A stretch of DNA of 28,595 nt, from NCBI GenBank assembly GCA_036271855.1, contig DATAZV010000178.1:1-28595 (forward strand), written 5' to 3'. The notes beneath the pieces were generated by a model, which saw nothing but the letters and a program-made list of their open reading frames with translations, did not search any database and had not been told where the DNA came from. A program made the translations under genes and the position numbers. The first letter of the stretch is position 1, and every line of letters begins with the position of its first letter. Origin of the DNA: JAQGMJ01 sp036271855 (lineage in GTDB: Bacteria > Pseudomonadota > Gammaproteobacteria > Burkholderiales > JAEUOS01). Below are positions 8,357 through 17,400 of this stretch, one piece after another.

Positions 8357-9265
8357 ATGCAAATCAATTCCCCCACCACCGCGCCCGACTACAAGGCCGG
8401 CAACCTGCGCGAAGGCACCCTGAAGTCCAAGACCATGCTGCATGGCCGCGAGGGCGCGCTCAACAACTACCGCCTGAGCTGGGAGACCGCCGAGGAATCG
8501 TGGTCGACCCCGCGCCACCGCCACAATTACGACCAGATCCGCTTTCCCATCACCGGCATGGTCGAATACGGTGCCGACCTGCCGACCCTGCCGATCGGCG
8601 TGGTCGCCTACTTTCCCGAATCCATGCGCTACGGCCCGCAGGTGCGCCATGATGGCTCCACCACCCTGACCCTGCAGTTCGGCGGCGCCAGCGCCAACGG
8701 CTTTCTCAGCCCCGACCAGCGCAAGCGCGGGCTGGATGAGCTGCTCCAGCGCGGACGCCTGGAAAACGGCTACTACACCTGGACCGACGCCGCCGGCAAA
8801 AAGCACAACCAGGACTCCTACGAAGCGGTGTGGGAATACGTGCGCGGCCGCAAGATGAGCTACGCCAAGCCGCGCTACGGCCACCACATCGTGATGGAGC
8901 CGGCCTGCGCCAACTGGGTCGAGGACCCGCGCCAGCCCGGGGTCGGCCGCAAGTGGCTGGGCAGCTTCACCGAGCGCCAGTTCAGCATTTCGTTCCTGCG
9001 GCTCGACCCCGGCGCGAAGCTGAAGCTGGACCCGTATGCGGCGCCGCAGATCTTGTTCGTCGCCAAGGGCGCGGTATCGCAGGGCGGGCAGACCTACGGC
9101 CTGCACACCGCCTTCGGCCTGGAAGACAACGAAGGCCCGGCCGAATTCACCGGGGTGGAGGCCGCCGAACTGCTGTTCATCCAGTTGCCCGTGTTCGCCC
9201 CTGGGGAGCAGGGTGCGGGCACCGCGGCGGCCTACCGTGTGCCCGACGAGGCACTGGCGGAATAG
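8357..9265 (+). CDS. Cupin-fold protein (likely bicupin)
   Basis: This 302-residue protein has two cupin-like halves. The first contains TPRHRHNYDQIRFPITG (His54, His56 and Gln60 as metal-ligand candidates) and a conserved G-x5-P-x-G-like turn (LPIGVVAYFPES). The second (about 215-285) contains FLRLDPGAKLKL and APQILFVAKGAVSQGG. The ATG at 8357 has a TTGGAGA ribosome site and is preferred over upstream in-frame codons. The precise family is not recognised. As the last gene of the cluster it could be a dioxygenase, isomerase or sensor acting on the same compound as its neighbours. Confidence 0.72.
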   Translation: MQINSPTTAPDYKAGNLREGTLKSKTMLHGREGALNNYRLSWETAEESWSTPRHRHNYDQIRFPITGMVEYGADLPTLPIGVVAYFPESMRYGPQVRHDGSTTLTLQFGGASANGFLSPDQRKRGLDELLQRGRLENGYYTWTDAAGKKHNQDSYEAVWEYVRGRKMSYAKPRYGHHIVMEPACANWVEDPRQPGVGRKWLGSFTERQFSISFLRLDPGAKLKLDPYAAPQILFVAKGAVSQGGQTYGLHTAFGLEDNEGPAEFTGVEAAELLFIQLPVFAPGEQGAGTAAAYRVPDEALAE

Positions 9266-9330
9266 CCCGAGGTCGGCCGCCTTCGAGACGGCCGACGCCG
9301 GCCCGGCTGGGCACGATTTTACGCAGCGCC

Positions 9331-9642
9331 TCAGCGCAGTTCAGGCGGTATGTTTCGGATGCGCTGCGCGTGGGCCTCGACCTCTTCTTTGGAATGCGAA
9401 AGATGCACGCGCTCGGCCGAGGGCGGGCGCTTGGCGACGCTCAAGCCGGGGCGCCATTCGGTGGTGGGGCGGATCGGCCGCGGGGTGAAGCCGCCGCCGC
9501 AATTCGGGCAGACGTTGTGCAGGTGCTGTTCCACGCAGTCGGCGCAGAAGGTGCATTCGTAGGTGCAGATGCGCGCCTGGGTCGAGGCCGGCGGCAGGTC
9601 GATGTCGCAATATTCGCAGTTGGGACGCAGTTGCAGGGCCAT
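9331..9642 (-). CDS. DUF1272 zinc-ribbon-like protein
   Basis: This 103-residue protein matches the DUF1272 pattern LRPNCEYCDIDLPP..CTYECTFCADC..CPNCGG. Eight cysteines (9, 12, 26, 30, 33, 36, 45, 48) are spaced as CxxC pairs and should bind two zinc ions. The function of the family is unknown. A GGAGGA ribosome site precedes the ATG. It follows the GFA-family gene on the same strand with a 58-bp gap, so the two may be cotranscribed. Confidence 0.88.
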   Translation of the reverse strand: MALQLRPNCEYCDIDLPPASTQARICTYECTFCADCVEQHLHNVCPNCGGGFTPRPIRPTTEWRPGLSVAKRPPSAERVHLSHSKEEVEAHAQRIRNIPPELR

Positions 9643-9700
9643 GCCTTGCTCCTCCAGGGGACAGGCGCGGCGGCCACCGCGCCCCTGCCGGTGCGCCGGG

Positions 9701-10135
9701 TTACTCGGTGATGGTGATGCCCGAGCCGCCCATTTCCTTCGGCAGATCGCGCATTTTAGGCAGTCCGTCCTTCATCGGCAAGCGGGTTTCCTGGTAGTGC
9801 ACGTGGACCCCCGCCTCGTACGGAAATTCGGGAATGGTGGCGGCGTAGACGTCGGTGACGCCCATGCCCGGGTGCTCGGTGAACAGGTGCCCGCCGCAGG
9901 TCTTGCACCACTTGCGGTGGCTGTGCACGGTCTTGTTGTAGGTGCCGATGTTCTCCGCCCCCTTGGTGACCTTGACGGCAGCGGGCTGCCACAGGGTGAA
10001 GGCGTTGACCGGGCCGGCCGACCAGCTGCGGCAGGACTCGCAATGGCAATAGCCGGCGCCGACCGGCGCACCGGTGACGGTGAGCTGCACGGAGCCGCAA
10101 AAGCAGCCGCCCTTGTAGGTTTTTTCGTTGCTCAT
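9701..10135 (-). CDS. GFA-family (glutathione-dependent formaldehyde-activating enzyme-like) protein
   Basis: This 144-residue protein carries the GFA/CENP-V zinc-binding cysteine pattern: Cys11 and Cys13 (GCFCG), Cys30, Cys32 and Cys35 (CHCESC), and Cys77 and Cys80 (CKTCG). Family members bind zinc, and one subgroup accelerates S-hydroxymethylglutathione formation; most have no proven reaction. A GAGGAAG ribosome site precedes the ATG. It is divergent from the AraC regulator at 10388 across 252 bp and lies upstream of the DUF1272 gene. Confidence 0.9.
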   Translation of the reverse strand: MSNEKTYKGGCFCGSVQLTVTGAPVGAGYCHCESCRSWSAGPVNAFTLWQPAAVKVTKGAENIGTYNKTVHSHRKWCKTCGGHLFTEHPGMGVTDVYAATIPEFPYEAGVHVHYQETRLPMKDGLPKMRDLPKEMGGSGITITE

Positions 10136-10387
10136 GTTTCTTCCTCAGATGATTGCCCGGCCGGCAAGGCATGCACGCCCGGGTGTCGCGGAAACCGCCG
10201 CGCCGGTGGTACTGCGCCGGCGCCGGAAGCGGGCTTCCATACGCGTCGGCGATTCTATGAAGGTCGCACGCCGCCGGCTATGGGCGCGCTTGGCCGGGTG
10301 TCGCCGCGGTTTGCCCGCGCGTCCGGTTTGCGCGGGCGCTTGACCGCGGCACCGGCGGACTTGGCCGCGCCGCCGTAGAATCGGCGC

Positions 10388-11452
10388 ATGGCCACTGATT
10401 CCATGCCCGACAAGCGGCGTCCCGGCGCCGATCCGGCGCCTGAGAATCGGCGCCCTGCTGCCGATCCGCTTTCCGACGTGCTGCGCGCGGTGCGCCTGCG
10501 CGGGGCGGTGTTCTACGCCCTGAGTTTCGGCGAGGAGTGGACCGTGGGCGCGCCGGCGGCACGCCTGATCGCCGATGCCGTGCTGCCGGGGGCCGAGCAT
10601 GTGATGGAGTACCACGTGATCACCCGTGGCAGCGGCTGGGCGGCGATCGAGGGCGACACACCGGTGCGCATCGAGACCGGCGACATCGTGATGTTTCCGC
10701 ATGGCGATGCGCACCGCCTTTCCAGCGCGCCGCACCTGTTGCCGCCGCCCTTCGACCCGCAGTGGATGTACGACACGCGCCATTTGCCGCGGCCGATCCC
10801 GGTGGCTTTTCGCACCCCCACCGATTTTTCCACAGGCACCCCGGCGCCGCACATGCCGGTGCACGTGGCCTGCGGCTTTCTCGGCTGCGACCTGAAGCCC
10901 TTCAACCCGCTGATCGCCACCCTGCCGCGCCTCTTGCACCTGCCGGCGGCGGAAAACGGCGAGTGGGTGGCGCAGGTGATGCGCCAGGCGGTGGAGGCTT
11001 CGCACCAGCAGCGCCCGGGCGGCGACGCCGTGCTGGAGCGCATCAGCGAGCTGATGTTCGTCGACGCGCTGCGGCGCTACGCCGAGCGCATGCCGGAAAC
11101 CGGCAGCGGCTGGCTGGCCGGCCTGCGCGACCGCCACGTGGGGCGGGCGCTGACCCTGCTGCACGCCACGCCGGCGCGCGACTGGAGCATGGAGGCGCTG
11201 GCGCGCGAGGTGGGCCTTTCGCGCTCCGCCTTTCACGAGCGCTTCACCCGTTTCGTCGGCCAGCCACCGATGCAATACCTGGCGCAGTGGCGCATGCAGG
11301 CCGCCGCCACCCTGCTGCGCGAAAGCCGCGCGCCGGTGGCGGCGATTGCGCGCGAAGTGGGCTACGAGTCCGAAGCCGCGTTTACCCGCGCCTTCAAGCG
11401 CGCCGTCGGCACCCCGCCGGCGGGCTGGCGGCGCTTGCAGCTGGCGGCGTAA
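10388..11452 (+). CDS. AraC-family transcriptional regulator with N-terminal cupin domain
   Basis: This 354-residue regulator has a cupin-type sensor domain (about residues 30-220, cupin_6 style: YHVITRGSGWAAIEGD, GDIVMFPHGDAHRL) and a double helix-turn-helix at the C-terminus (about 250-350: SMEALAREVGLSRSAFHERF and AIAREVGYESEAAFTRAFKR). The architecture is that of regulators next to small oxidoreductase genes. A TAGAAT box lies only six bases before the ATG and no ribosome site is visible, so a leaderless transcript is possible. The divergent GFA and DUF1272 genes are the likely targets. Confidence 0.92.
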   Translation: MATDSMPDKRRPGADPAPENRRPAADPLSDVLRAVRLRGAVFYALSFGEEWTVGAPAARLIADAVLPGAEHVMEYHVITRGSGWAAIEGDTPVRIETGDIVMFPHGDAHRLSSAPHLLPPPFDPQWMYDTRHLPRPIPVAFRTPTDFSTGTPAPHMPVHVACGFLGCDLKPFNPLIATLPRLLHLPAAENGEWVAQVMRQAVEASHQQRPGGDAVLERISELMFVDALRRYAERMPETGSGWLAGLRDRHVGRALTLLHATPARDWSMEALAREVGLSRSAFHERFTRFVGQPPMQYLAQWRMQAAATLLRESRAPVAAIAREVGYESEAAFTRAFKRAVGTPPAGWRRLQLAA

Positions 11453-11570
11453 GGCCGGGGCACGCAGGCAAGCGGCGCGCGACGCCGCTATGCCGCCGCC
11501 CGGCAGCGCGGGCCGCGCAATGCGATGGGTGCGAAGGGCGCGTGCGCCCTGCTGCTGCATCAAGCGCCGC

Positions 11571-12158
11571 TTAGCACTTGAGCAGGTCGGGCTTGACCTG
11601 CAGGCCCATTTTCTCGATCAGCCAGGCGCGCGCGGCACGGCGCGCGGCGCGATAGGCCGCGACTTCGGGCAGCTTGTCGAACGCCTCATGCCCGGCGTTG
11701 TTCAGCGTGGCGTCGGCCTTGCGCGCCTGCGCCAGATAAGCCTTGCGCGTCTCGCGCAGCTTTTCCATCGCCGGGCGCCCGCGCTCGCCCAGCCAGCCCA
11801 GGTAATCGGACGACTTGGCCATCGCATCCGACTGCGCGCGGCTGATGTGGTGCTCGGTGCCGTACTCCAGAATGGCGGCATTGCTCATGCCGGGCTCGAA
11901 GTAATAGATCAGCCCGAAGCTCTGCCGCGCCCAGGTGATTTCCTGCACGCTGTAGCGCTCCTGCTGCACGAAGTACAAATCCCCCGCGCCGCAGGGCGGC
12001 CCGCCGTGGGCCAGCAGCGTGGTGCCGGGCGGCGTTTGCTTTTGCAGCACCTGCGGGTCCACCGGCGTCAGCGAGGGTTCCTGGGCGTGGGCGCAGAGGC
12101 TAAGCAGGAGAGCGGCAGCGGGGAGGAAAGAGGCGAAGCGGCGGGCGGTGAGCGGCAT
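11571..12158 (-). CDS. Secreted protein of unknown function
   Basis: This 195-residue protein has a clear Sec signal peptide (MPLTARRFASFLPAAALLLS, cleavage near AHA-Q). Of the mature cysteines, the one in GGPPCGAGD and the one at the C-terminus (LLKC) could pair. The C-terminal half is Arg/Ala-rich and helical. I do not recognise the family; a periplasmic accessory or inhibitor-type protein is possible. It is the last ordinary GC-rich gene before the AT-richer toxin island. No strong ribosome site precedes the ATG. Confidence 0.65.
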   Translation of the reverse strand: MPLTARRFASFLPAAALLLSLCAHAQEPSLTPVDPQVLQKQTPPGTTLLAHGGPPCGAGDLYFVQQERYSVQEITWARQSFGLIYYFEPGMSNAAILEYGTEHHISRAQSDAMAKSSDYLGWLGERGRPAMEKLRETRKAYLAQARKADATLNNAGHEAFDKLPEVAAYRAARRAARAWLIEKMGLQVKPDLLKC

Positions 12159-12327
12159 GGCGGCACTGAGCGTTGTTGTGCCGTGAATTTACGCCACGCG
12201 GGGGGCGGGTTCAATCCGAGCGGGGGGATATGAGGGTGATAAATGGGTGGTCGTATGGGAAACCGAGGTCGTCTCTGGCTACCTTTATTCTTTTATTCGA
12301 CATAGCCTTTGCGGCTTTGATGTTTTT

Positions 12328-13062
12328 CTACGTAACCAATAACGGCCTAATCCGACCGTCAAGCGCCCTCATCTCATCGGCCGTCGGCTCCTCATGCGAG
12401 GATATGATCAAGGCGCCGCCGCGATAGAGGCGCGCTTCCACTACTTCATTTTGCAGGCGCTTAACCACGTCTGCGGCGGAAGGGCCGAAGGCAGTCTTGC
12501 AGAGCGAGTCGCTCCAGAAATTAGCGGCCCAGACGCGTAATACCTTTCCCAAAAAGAACTCTTCAGGCTTGATCTCGTCCGAAGCATTGTTCACCTCCCA
12601 ATCCTCGGAAGAAACCTGGCCATTGGTAAGCTCCCCCGCGTCCGCGCCAAACGCTGCGACGATTTTCGGAAATATTGAGGTCACTAGATGCTGATACGAC
12701 TGCGTTTCCAGAAGCTTGTCGTACGAGGCGATCAAATAGTCGTCATAGAACGAAGAAGGCTCTGGCGCCTCCCTCCTGGAACGGTTGGTAATACTGAGCA
12801 CAAAAGAGTTGAGCGGCTTTTTGAATCCCCTCTTTTTGAAGAAGGCGACCATCACCGGGTCGCCGGCGTATTTCCCTATCGGGGTGGTCAGAATGTCCGG
12901 TGGCACCCACGGTGCGCCCACTTCAGCCAGTTTTCGCGTCATATCCTCATACAGTCGATCGACGCTTTCTCCGTGATCGTAAGGCTTGCTTACTATGATC
13001 TGAAACCCCTCCTCCATGTAGTCATCATCGTCCTGGTCTTCGCTTTTTCTGTCTTCGGCCAT
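12328..13062 (-). CDS. Probable orphan immunity protein (paralogue of the 13752-14495 product)
   Basis: This 244-residue acidic protein is a clear paralogue of the gene beside the toxin. Shared blocks include SKPYDHGE, VGAPWVPPDIL, SITNRSRRE.PEPS, and an almost identical last ~75 residues (ANFWSDSLC..AFGPSAADVVKRL..., ending in RPLLV). The start at 13062 is chosen because both paralogues then begin the same distance after an AATACGAAGGCG sequence and a stop codon. It has no signal peptide or membrane segment. Position downstream of a toxin and duplication with divergence are typical of immunity genes kept against toxins of rivals. The fold is not recognised, so immunity is inference. Confidence 0.7.
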   Translation of the reverse strand: MAEDRKSEDQDDDDYMEEGFQIIVSKPYDHGESVDRLYEDMTRKLAEVGAPWVPPDILTTPIGKYAGDPVMVAFFKKRGFKKPLNSFVLSITNRSRREAPEPSSFYDDYLIASYDKLLETQSYQHLVTSIFPKIVAAFGADAGELTNGQVSSEDWEVNNASDEIKPEEFFLGKVLRVWAANFWSDSLCKTAFGPSAADVVKRLQNEVVEARLYRGGALIISSHEEPTADEMRALDGRIRPLLVT

Positions 13063-13064
13063 TG

Positions 13065-13103
13065 TTATCGCCTTCGTATTTGCACTGTGATTGATGCCGT
13101 CAA
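13065..13103 (-). pseudogene. Fossil of a displaced toxin C-terminus
   Basis: Reading leftward into the stop just before the orphan immunity gene, the codons spell LTASITVQIRRR-stop. The intact toxin at 14498 ends TLDSIHLRIRRR-stop, so six of twelve residues match without gaps, including IRRR. The DNA AATACGAAGGCG is identical, and both stops lie 2 bp before an immunity ATG. The frame is closed by a TGA immediately upstream. I read this as the last codons of a former toxin tip. Confidence 0.55.
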
Positions 13104-13119
13104 TCATGGCTAGCACTTT

Positions 13120-13587
13120 CTACTCGTCCAGGTGTTTGCGCCATTCTCCGAGCAGCCCTTTCTCCATCGAATGGTCAAGCTCGCCGTCCACAATTTCGCC
13201 AATGGATTCACCGTTGAACTCAAACTCAAAATCGATCTGCTGTTCCCTTGCGAACTCCAGAAGCTGCGCGATCAGGCTTTCCACTTCGTGAAGTTGGGCA
13301 AGGTCGATCTCCCGCGGCACTTCATGAGGAGGAAATGCAGAATAAAGTTGCAATATCCCACCCAAGGTCACGATCGGAAGATCGTCGGGCTCCGTGCAAC
13401 TGTCGTCTTCGACTACATCGACGAATTCCGGCGGAGCGAGAACCCAGTCGCGCGAGCCAGCCATCCTCTCGACGAGACGCTCAATCTTCGCGCGCATCTT
13501 GTCGTCGATCTCGTCCATGGCACAGTCGACGCAAAACAATAAATTGATGAGCGGGTGATCGTCGGAAATTTTCTCAGACATCGCCAT
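13120..13587 (-). CDS. Small acidic protein, possible additional immunity protein
   Basis: This 155-residue, strongly acidic cytoplasmic protein lies between the two immunity paralogues and is not related to them by eye. It opens MAMSEKISDDHPLINLLFCVDCAMDEI and ends with an acidic/aromatic stretch and GEWRKHLDE. High acidity, small size and placement in a toxin/immunity tail fit an immunity protein for a different toxin tip. The start could be 13587 or 13581; an AAAGGCGG ribosome site serves either. The family is not recognised. Its own toxin is absent, which fits an orphan accumulated by module turnover. Confidence 0.6.
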   Translation of the reverse strand: MAMSEKISDDHPLINLLFCVDCAMDEIDDKMRAKIERLVERMAGSRDWVLAPPEFVDVVEDDSCTEPDDLPIVTLGGILQLYSAFPPHEVPREIDLAQLHEVESLIAQLLEFAREQQIDFEFEFNGESIGEIVDGELDHSMEKGLLGEWRKHLDE

Positions 13588-13698
13588 CCGCCTTTCAGCG
13601 AGAAGAAAAGGGTTTGCCGATCCGATGCATTGACAGCGAAAAGGAGAAGCCTTCGTTGAACTGTCAGGCGCTTCGCATCCCTATCGGCCCGGCCAATG

Positions 13699-13718
13699 TA
13701 CTATATAAAAATATAGTA
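13699..13718. promoter_or_regulatory. Perfect AT-rich palindrome
   Basis: TACTATATAAAAATATAGTA is a perfect 8-4-8 inverted repeat in the 164-bp gap between the cognate immunity gene and the acidic gene. It is exceptional in this GC-rich genome. On the minus strand it offers a weak promoter (TTAGTA, 17 bp, TATATA) for the two orphan genes. It could also be an operator, or a recombination scar. Confidence 0.4.
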
Positions 13719-13751
13719 TACCAATACTAAGTTTCGCGGGTTCGATGCTTG

Positions 13752-14495
13752 TCAGGCGACTAGCAAAGGCCGGAGCCTCCCATCGAGCGCCCTTACTTCG
13801 TCAGCCGTCGGCTCTTCGTACGCGGAAATGATCAAGGCGCCACCGCGGTAGAGACGCGCTTCCGCAACTTCATTTTTCAGGCGCTTGACCACGTCCGCGG
13901 CGGAGGGGCCGAAGGCGCTCCTGCACAGGGAATCGCTCCAGAAATTCGCACCCCAGATGCGCGAGACACTCCTAAGAATTTGCTCCGCAGGCTTCCGCTC
14001 GTCAGACTCATGGATTTTATCCGTGTCTTCCTCGTTAACCTGGTTATCTGAGAGGTAACCTCTATTAGCGTCCAGCGCCGCGACAAGTTGCGGAAAAACA
14101 GAGGTTGCGAGGCGTTTGTACCATTGCGGATTTTCTATCTTCTCGTACGTCGCCAGCAAATAGTCGCTATAAAGAGGCGACGGTTCCGGAACTTCCCTTC
14201 TGGAGCGATTCGTGATGCTGAATACGAAGTGGCTCAAAGGTTTTCTGAACACTTGCGGATTGAACACCGTGAACATTGCCTCATCGCCGGCGTAGTCGGG
14301 GATCGGACAGTCCAGAATATCCGGCGGCACCCATGGCGCGCCTACCCTGGCTATCTCGCGCGTTATTTCTTTGTACATGTGCTCAACGTTTTCGCCATGG
14401 TCATAAGGTTTGCTGGCCCAGATCTGGAGGCCTTCGTCGATTTCTTCATCCTCATCGCTCTGGTCTTCGTAGTCGTGCCCTGCTTCATTGGTCAT
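13752..14495 (-). CDS. Probable cognate immunity protein of the 14498-17734 toxin
   Basis: This 247-residue protein has a very acidic N-terminus (about residues 7-20), no export signal, and conserved blocks shared with its paralogue at 12328 (SKPYDHGE, VGAPWVPPDIL, SITNRSRRE, ANFWSDSLC, FGPSAADVVKRL, LYRGGALIIS). Its ATG begins 2 bp after the toxin stop, so the two should be translated together, as expected for a toxin/immunity pair. The ribosome site (GAAGGCG) lies within the final toxin codons. No known immunity family is recognised. Divergence from the paralogue is concentrated in the N-terminal and middle parts (residues 20-160), a pattern consistent with specificity being read there. Confidence 0.7.
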   Translation of the reverse strand: MTNEAGHDYEDQSDEDEEIDEGLQIWASKPYDHGENVEHMYKEITREIARVGAPWVPPDILDCPIPDYAGDEAMFTVFNPQVFRKPLSHFVFSITNRSRREVPEPSPLYSDYLLATYEKIENPQWYKRLATSVFPQLVAALDANRGYLSDNQVNEEDTDKIHESDERKPAEQILRSVSRIWGANFWSDSLCRSAFGPSAADVVKRLKNEVAEARLYRGGALIISAYEEPTADEVRALDGRLRPLLVA

Positions 14496-14497
14496 GA

Positions 14498-17400
14498 TCA
14501 GCGCCTTCGTATTCTCAAGTGAATTGAGTCAAGCGTATCGGAACCGAAATGCGTTCCAAGCGCTTTCTTGGCTCGCCGTAATGTTTTTCTGTCTGGTACT
14601 TCCCAGATAATCTGGATGCCGTTTTGCATAGCTGCCTGGGTCTGCCGAAGAACCGCGTCGTGCGCTTTGAGGCTGGGACTGAGGCTCGTAATTCCAAGCT
14701 TGGCATCAATCGGCATCATCAAGTATCCATTTTGCACGTGTCCCTCGATGCGCAGGAAATTGTATCCCTTGCCCGCCGATCCGCCAGTCACGCTATTGTC
14801 GTAACCTACCGCAAGCGACAGCCGCTTCCCGGTTTTGGGATCGGACATTGCTCCCGAAGTGCCCGCGTCAAAGGCCTGGCCGGGCGAAATTTCGCTCTTG
14901 TGGTTCCGCTGATCCCCTCCTTCATATGTGAAGAAGAAACCGGATACGCGAGGCAGCTTTCGGGCCTCGGTTTCGGAGTAGACCGGATACTTGGTCCCAT
15001 CTATCTCCAAATATGAGGATGGCGTGGGCAGCACCTCCTTCGGATCGTTCGGCGTTACGGTCTTGATCTTTTTTGAACCGGACTCCGATAGAGCAACCGC
15101 AAGCCCGATGCCGGAAAGAATTGCAGAGCCCAATGGAGTACGTGGCCCGTCGCTGGCAATTCCAGATTCGCCCACCATGGGGGCATAGGTGGTGAAGCCA
15201 CCGGGCCGCGTCAGCGCGTTTTGCGCGCTGAAATAGGCTTCCGCTTCGCGCGCTACCTTGCCTTGAGCTTGCAGCTTTACATCGGGCTTGATACGGTCAA
15301 GAAACGATTGCAACGAGCCAGCGCTGTTGTAGTTCGGCCGGTCGATCTCGCCCTGAGTAATGGCGATGGATTTGAATAGATCGATGACTCGCTTTTGTTC
15401 AGCCTCGCTACAACCGTTGGCAATGCAGGCGCCGAGCGTGCGGTCCAGATCGGCGATCTGGCCTTGCGTCAGGTAGGGTCCTGATTTCATTCCCTGCGGG
15501 AGCTGGGATGCCTCTGCGACTTTCGCCGCAGTAGGCTCCACTACAGGCGCTGTAACAGTTGCTCCCGCATTGCTGTTCGACTGAGCCTCTACAACATCGA
15601 TGGCAGTCCCTTGCCCTGCGGCAGCAAATAGCCTTGGGTTTTCATCTGGCTTTGAAGTTAGCGGATTCGGATTTTCCCAATCCAGAACCTGCATCGGATT
15701 CACGCCCGTGCCGTGATCCTGCGGCACGACCTTCCCGTCCGTCGCCCACCCCACCGCCTTCCACCAGCGCCCCGCGTCATACGCCGGGTCCTGTTTGTTC
15801 CACGGGTCGAGCGCGGCGTAGAGGGCCTTGGAGGCTTTGAGGTAGAGCTCGGCCTTGCCGGGTTCGGCGGCGTAGGCCTCGCCGGTGTAGCGGGCGAAGG
15901 CCTGGCGCAGGAGGGTGTCGCTGGGCAGGGCGTAGGGGGTGCCGGCGGCGCCGTGGTTGGGGGCGAGCAGGGCCTGGCCTTGCAGGAGGAGGCCGGGGAC
16001 GTCGGGGGTGCTGCCCCAGGTGCGCTGATCGGCGGGCGGGGCTTGGCTTAAGTCGCGGGCGAGGTAGAGGCCGGCGAGGGCGGCGACGGGGGCGTCGGCG
16101 GAGAGTTGGCGCAGGGCGGCTTCCTGCAGGGCGGGGTCGCTGATGGCGCCGGTGATTTGTTGCAGGAGGTTGCGCTGGCCGTCTACGGGGAGGGTTTGCA
16201 GGGCCTGAGCGAGTTGCCGGCCTTCGGCGCGGGTGAGGATGGCGGCGGGGACGTTGTAGTCGCGGGCGATGTCGCCGACGCTGGCGGCGCGGGCGCGCAG
16301 GGCGGTGCTTAGGTCGGCGCCGGTGCCGGGGGTGAAGTCGATGGGCCGGGTGCCGTGGCTGCCGGTGTCGAGGGCGGATTGCACCGGGTCGGCGGCGCGT
16401 TGCTGGCGGATCTGGGCGATGACTTGGGCGAGGAGCGCGGCGTTGTCGGCAGTGGGGGTGCCGGGTGGTTGGGTTGCGTCTGGCGAGGCGTTGGCGGGCG
16501 CGGGGGTGTCGATGGAGGGCGACGCGGTGTCGGCGGCGGGCCGGCGGGACTGGTCGAGGGCGCGTTGCAGCAGCGTGTCCGGCAGGGACAGGAGGTCGCT
16601 GCGCAGGCGGCCGGCGCTGGCGCTTTGCTGGAGTTGCCGGTAGCGCAGCGCGCCTTGTTCGGGGCCGAAGGCGCGGGTGAATTCGGCGGCGCCGGGGGCG
16701 TCCGTCGCGCTGCCGCTGGCCATGTATTGGCGGCTGGCGGCGGCGGCGCGCTGCAGGACGGCGGCGCGGTAGTTGGTGTCGGCGGCGCTGGCGGCAGAGC
16801 GGGCTTGCGGGAGGTAGGCGGCGATTTCCTGCGGGCGCAGGGCGCGGATGACGAGGTGGTCCGCGGCGGGGTCGGCTGGCGGGTTGGCTAGGGGCTGGGG
16901 GGATGCGGGGGCGTTGGCAGCGAAGCTTGATGCTGCGCCGGGGCTTTGCGTGGCGGTGCCGGCGGGTGAAGTGGCTTGCTCTTGCGCATCGGCCTGGTCT
17001 TGCGCGCTGGCGGCGTCTTGCGTAGCGGCGGTGGGCGTTTGGCCGGCGGCACGTGCTTGCAGGGCGGCGAGCATGCCGTGCGGGTCGCGGGCGATTTGTG
17101 CTTTGACGGCAGCGTCGACCAGGTGAGCCCGCATGCTTTCCCTGAAGCCGGCTGGGCCGCCTTCTTCGCCATCGACGGCAATCATGTGCTGGTCGACGAA
17201 GGCGAGGCGTCGCGGCAGCAGCTCGGGCTGGCGGGCAAGGTCGCGCGCGAGGGTTTGCACGCCGTCGGTGAATGCGCTTTGGCGCGCCTGGAGGTTGCGC
17301 TGCGCTTCATCGGCGAGCACGGCGCGGGCGTCGGTGACGCGGTTGCGCTCGAGCAGCGCGGCGAGGGAATGGCGAGCGGCGCCGGGCGGCAGGCCGGCGA

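Noticed and set aside
10145..11563. Minus-strand frame of 472 codons opposite the AraC gene
   Set aside because: Arg/His/Gln-rich shadow produced by the codon bias of the AraC gene.
12230..12427. Plus-strand 65-codon frame with a hydrophobic segment (LATFILLFDIAFAALMFFYV)
   Set aside because: Its last third overlaps the well-supported orphan immunity gene on the other strand, the ribosome site is too close to the ATG, and no family is recognised. It may be a remnant membrane protein but cannot be supported.
14498..15100. Firm assignment of the toxin tip as a PD-(D/E)xK nuclease
   Set aside because: Glu997 and Asp1010-x-Lys1012 with a late tryptophan strand are suggestive only; the motif is short and common, so only a tentative mention is kept in the gene entry.
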